A stretch of 7,361 bases of DNA, taken from assembly GCA_900770225.1 (NCBI GenBank), contig CAAGJU010000384.1:1-7361 (forward strand), read 5' to 3'. The notes beneath the pieces were generated by a model. The model did no database searches. It was given only the letters and a program-made list of their open reading frames with translations, and was not told the DNA's origin. The stretch comes from Lachnospiraceae bacterium (GTDB taxonomy: Bacteria > Bacillota > Clostridia > Lachnospirales > Lachnospiraceae). The position numbers and the translations under genes are program-made. Below are positions 6,977 to 7,361 of this stretch, in pieces (within the stretch, counting starts at the first letter, position 1; each line of letters starts with the position of its first letter).

Positions 6977-7025
6977 CCGCAGGATGAACTGGTGCAATTG
7001 CCAGCGAAGTTCTGCGGTTTTTTTT
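6977..7025 (+). terminator. Rho-independent terminator-like hairpin
   Basis: CCGCAG (6977-6982) pairs with CTGCGG (7012-7017). An inner CTGG/CCAG stem lies around 6989-7004, with mismatches between the two stems. Eight T residues follow (7018-7025). It begins 49 bases after the XRE stop codon and is most simply that gene's terminator. Its position 44 bases before the next start also allows an attenuator role. Confidence 0.75.
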
Positions 7026-7069
7026 GTTATCTCTGGCTACTCAAACTTTGATCCGAGGGGGAAAAGATT

Positions 7070-7361
7070 ATGAAAATTTTTGGTGACCTGGCATGGAGCA
7101 GAATTGCAGAACACGGCAGACCGCCGTCAGAAGAAAAGACTGCTACATACACGCATGTTGGAGATTGTTCGGATGCGGCGCTTGCGATGACTGACATGGT
7201 GATGTCTCTGGCACCGGAATTCCGGCAGGATCTGGATGCAAGACTGCAAAACTCGGCCAATCGGCACGCGGGTTATCGCGGTGGACGGCACGCCAAAAGC
7301 GGGGCAAACGGCACGGCACAGGCTGGGCATTATCGGACGTCGAGATTCGGTCTCGGCGTCC
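7070..7361 (+). CDS. Unrecognised protein, 3' end beyond window
   Basis: An ATG at 7070 has a good Shine-Dalgarno GAGGGGG (7055-7061) eight bases upstream and opens a frame without a stop to the window edge (97 codons). The product begins MKIFGDLAWSRIAEHG. Its middle has an amphipathic, Met-rich stretch (ALAMTDMVMSLAPEFRQDL, about residues 38-56). From about residue 65 the composition turns Gly/Arg/His/Ala-rich and looks less protein-like, and the DNA becomes richer in G+C. A second frame, open from 7203 with ATG at 7236, reads more plausibly there (VIAVDGTPKAGQTA). A frameshift, an overlapping second gene or simple compositional change could explain this. No signal peptide or membrane segment is seen, and I recognise no family. 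The position after an XRE gene suggests mobile-element cargo. Confidence 0.55.
   Translation, partial: MKIFGDLAWSRIAEHGRPPSEEKTATYTHVGDCSDAALAMTDMVMSLAPEFRQDLDARLQNSANRHAGYRGGRHAKSGANGTAQAGHYRTSRFGLGV
7335..7361 (+). repeat. Strong GC-rich inverted repeat at the window edge
   Basis: GGACGTCGAGA (7335-7345) and TCTCGGCGTCC (7351-7361) pair at ten of eleven positions, with the eleventh a possible T-G wobble, around the loop TTCGG. What follows is outside the window, so I cannot tell whether it is a terminator, a transfer-origin-type repeat or coding coincidence. Confidence 0.5.

Overview
The window looks like part of a bacterial defence island, probably from a Firmicute. The evidence for that is moderate G+C, strong GGAGG-type ribosome binding sites, Clostridia-like codon use and protein style, and compact same-strand genes. 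I cannot place it to genus. Every gene I can support is on the + strand.

Bases 1-2414 are the 3' three-quarters of a type I restriction subunit gene (hsdR). The helicase motor and C-terminal region are present. The N-terminal nuclease domain, and presumably hsdM and hsdS, lie upstream of the window. With no gap, 2415-4769 encodes a 784-residue fused DUF262-DUF1524 protein of the GmrSD/BrxU type, a class of modification-dependent restriction enzyme. It carries an extra C-terminal PUA/EVE-like domain. After a structured, about 175-base leader comes an AlbA_2 (Schlafen-like)/GHKL-like/winged-helix protein (4944-6422, possible longer start at 4875), a common companion of type I loci.

Bases 6571-6927 encode a small XRE-family repressor. 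Its start is preceded by a near-perfect 36-bp palindrome overlapping a likely -10 element and ending at the Shine-Dalgarno sequence, which suggests autoregulation. A rho-independent terminator-like hairpin follows at 6977-7025. A partial, unrecognised gene with a good ribosome binding site starts at 7070 and runs off the window. The last 150 bases are visibly richer in G+C and end in a strong inverted repeat.

Working interpretation (inference): HsdR restricts DNA lacking the host methylation mark, while the GmrSD-like protein could attack phage DNA carrying modified bases, so the two would be complementary. The AlbA_2 and XRE proteins are candidate regulators. None of the individual families is new. 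The least explained elements are the GmrSD fusion with a PUA/EVE-like domain directly downstream of hsdR, the structured leaders at 4881-4913 and 6521-6556, and the unknown gene at the right edge. I found no tRNA, rRNA, CRISPR array or insertion sequence.
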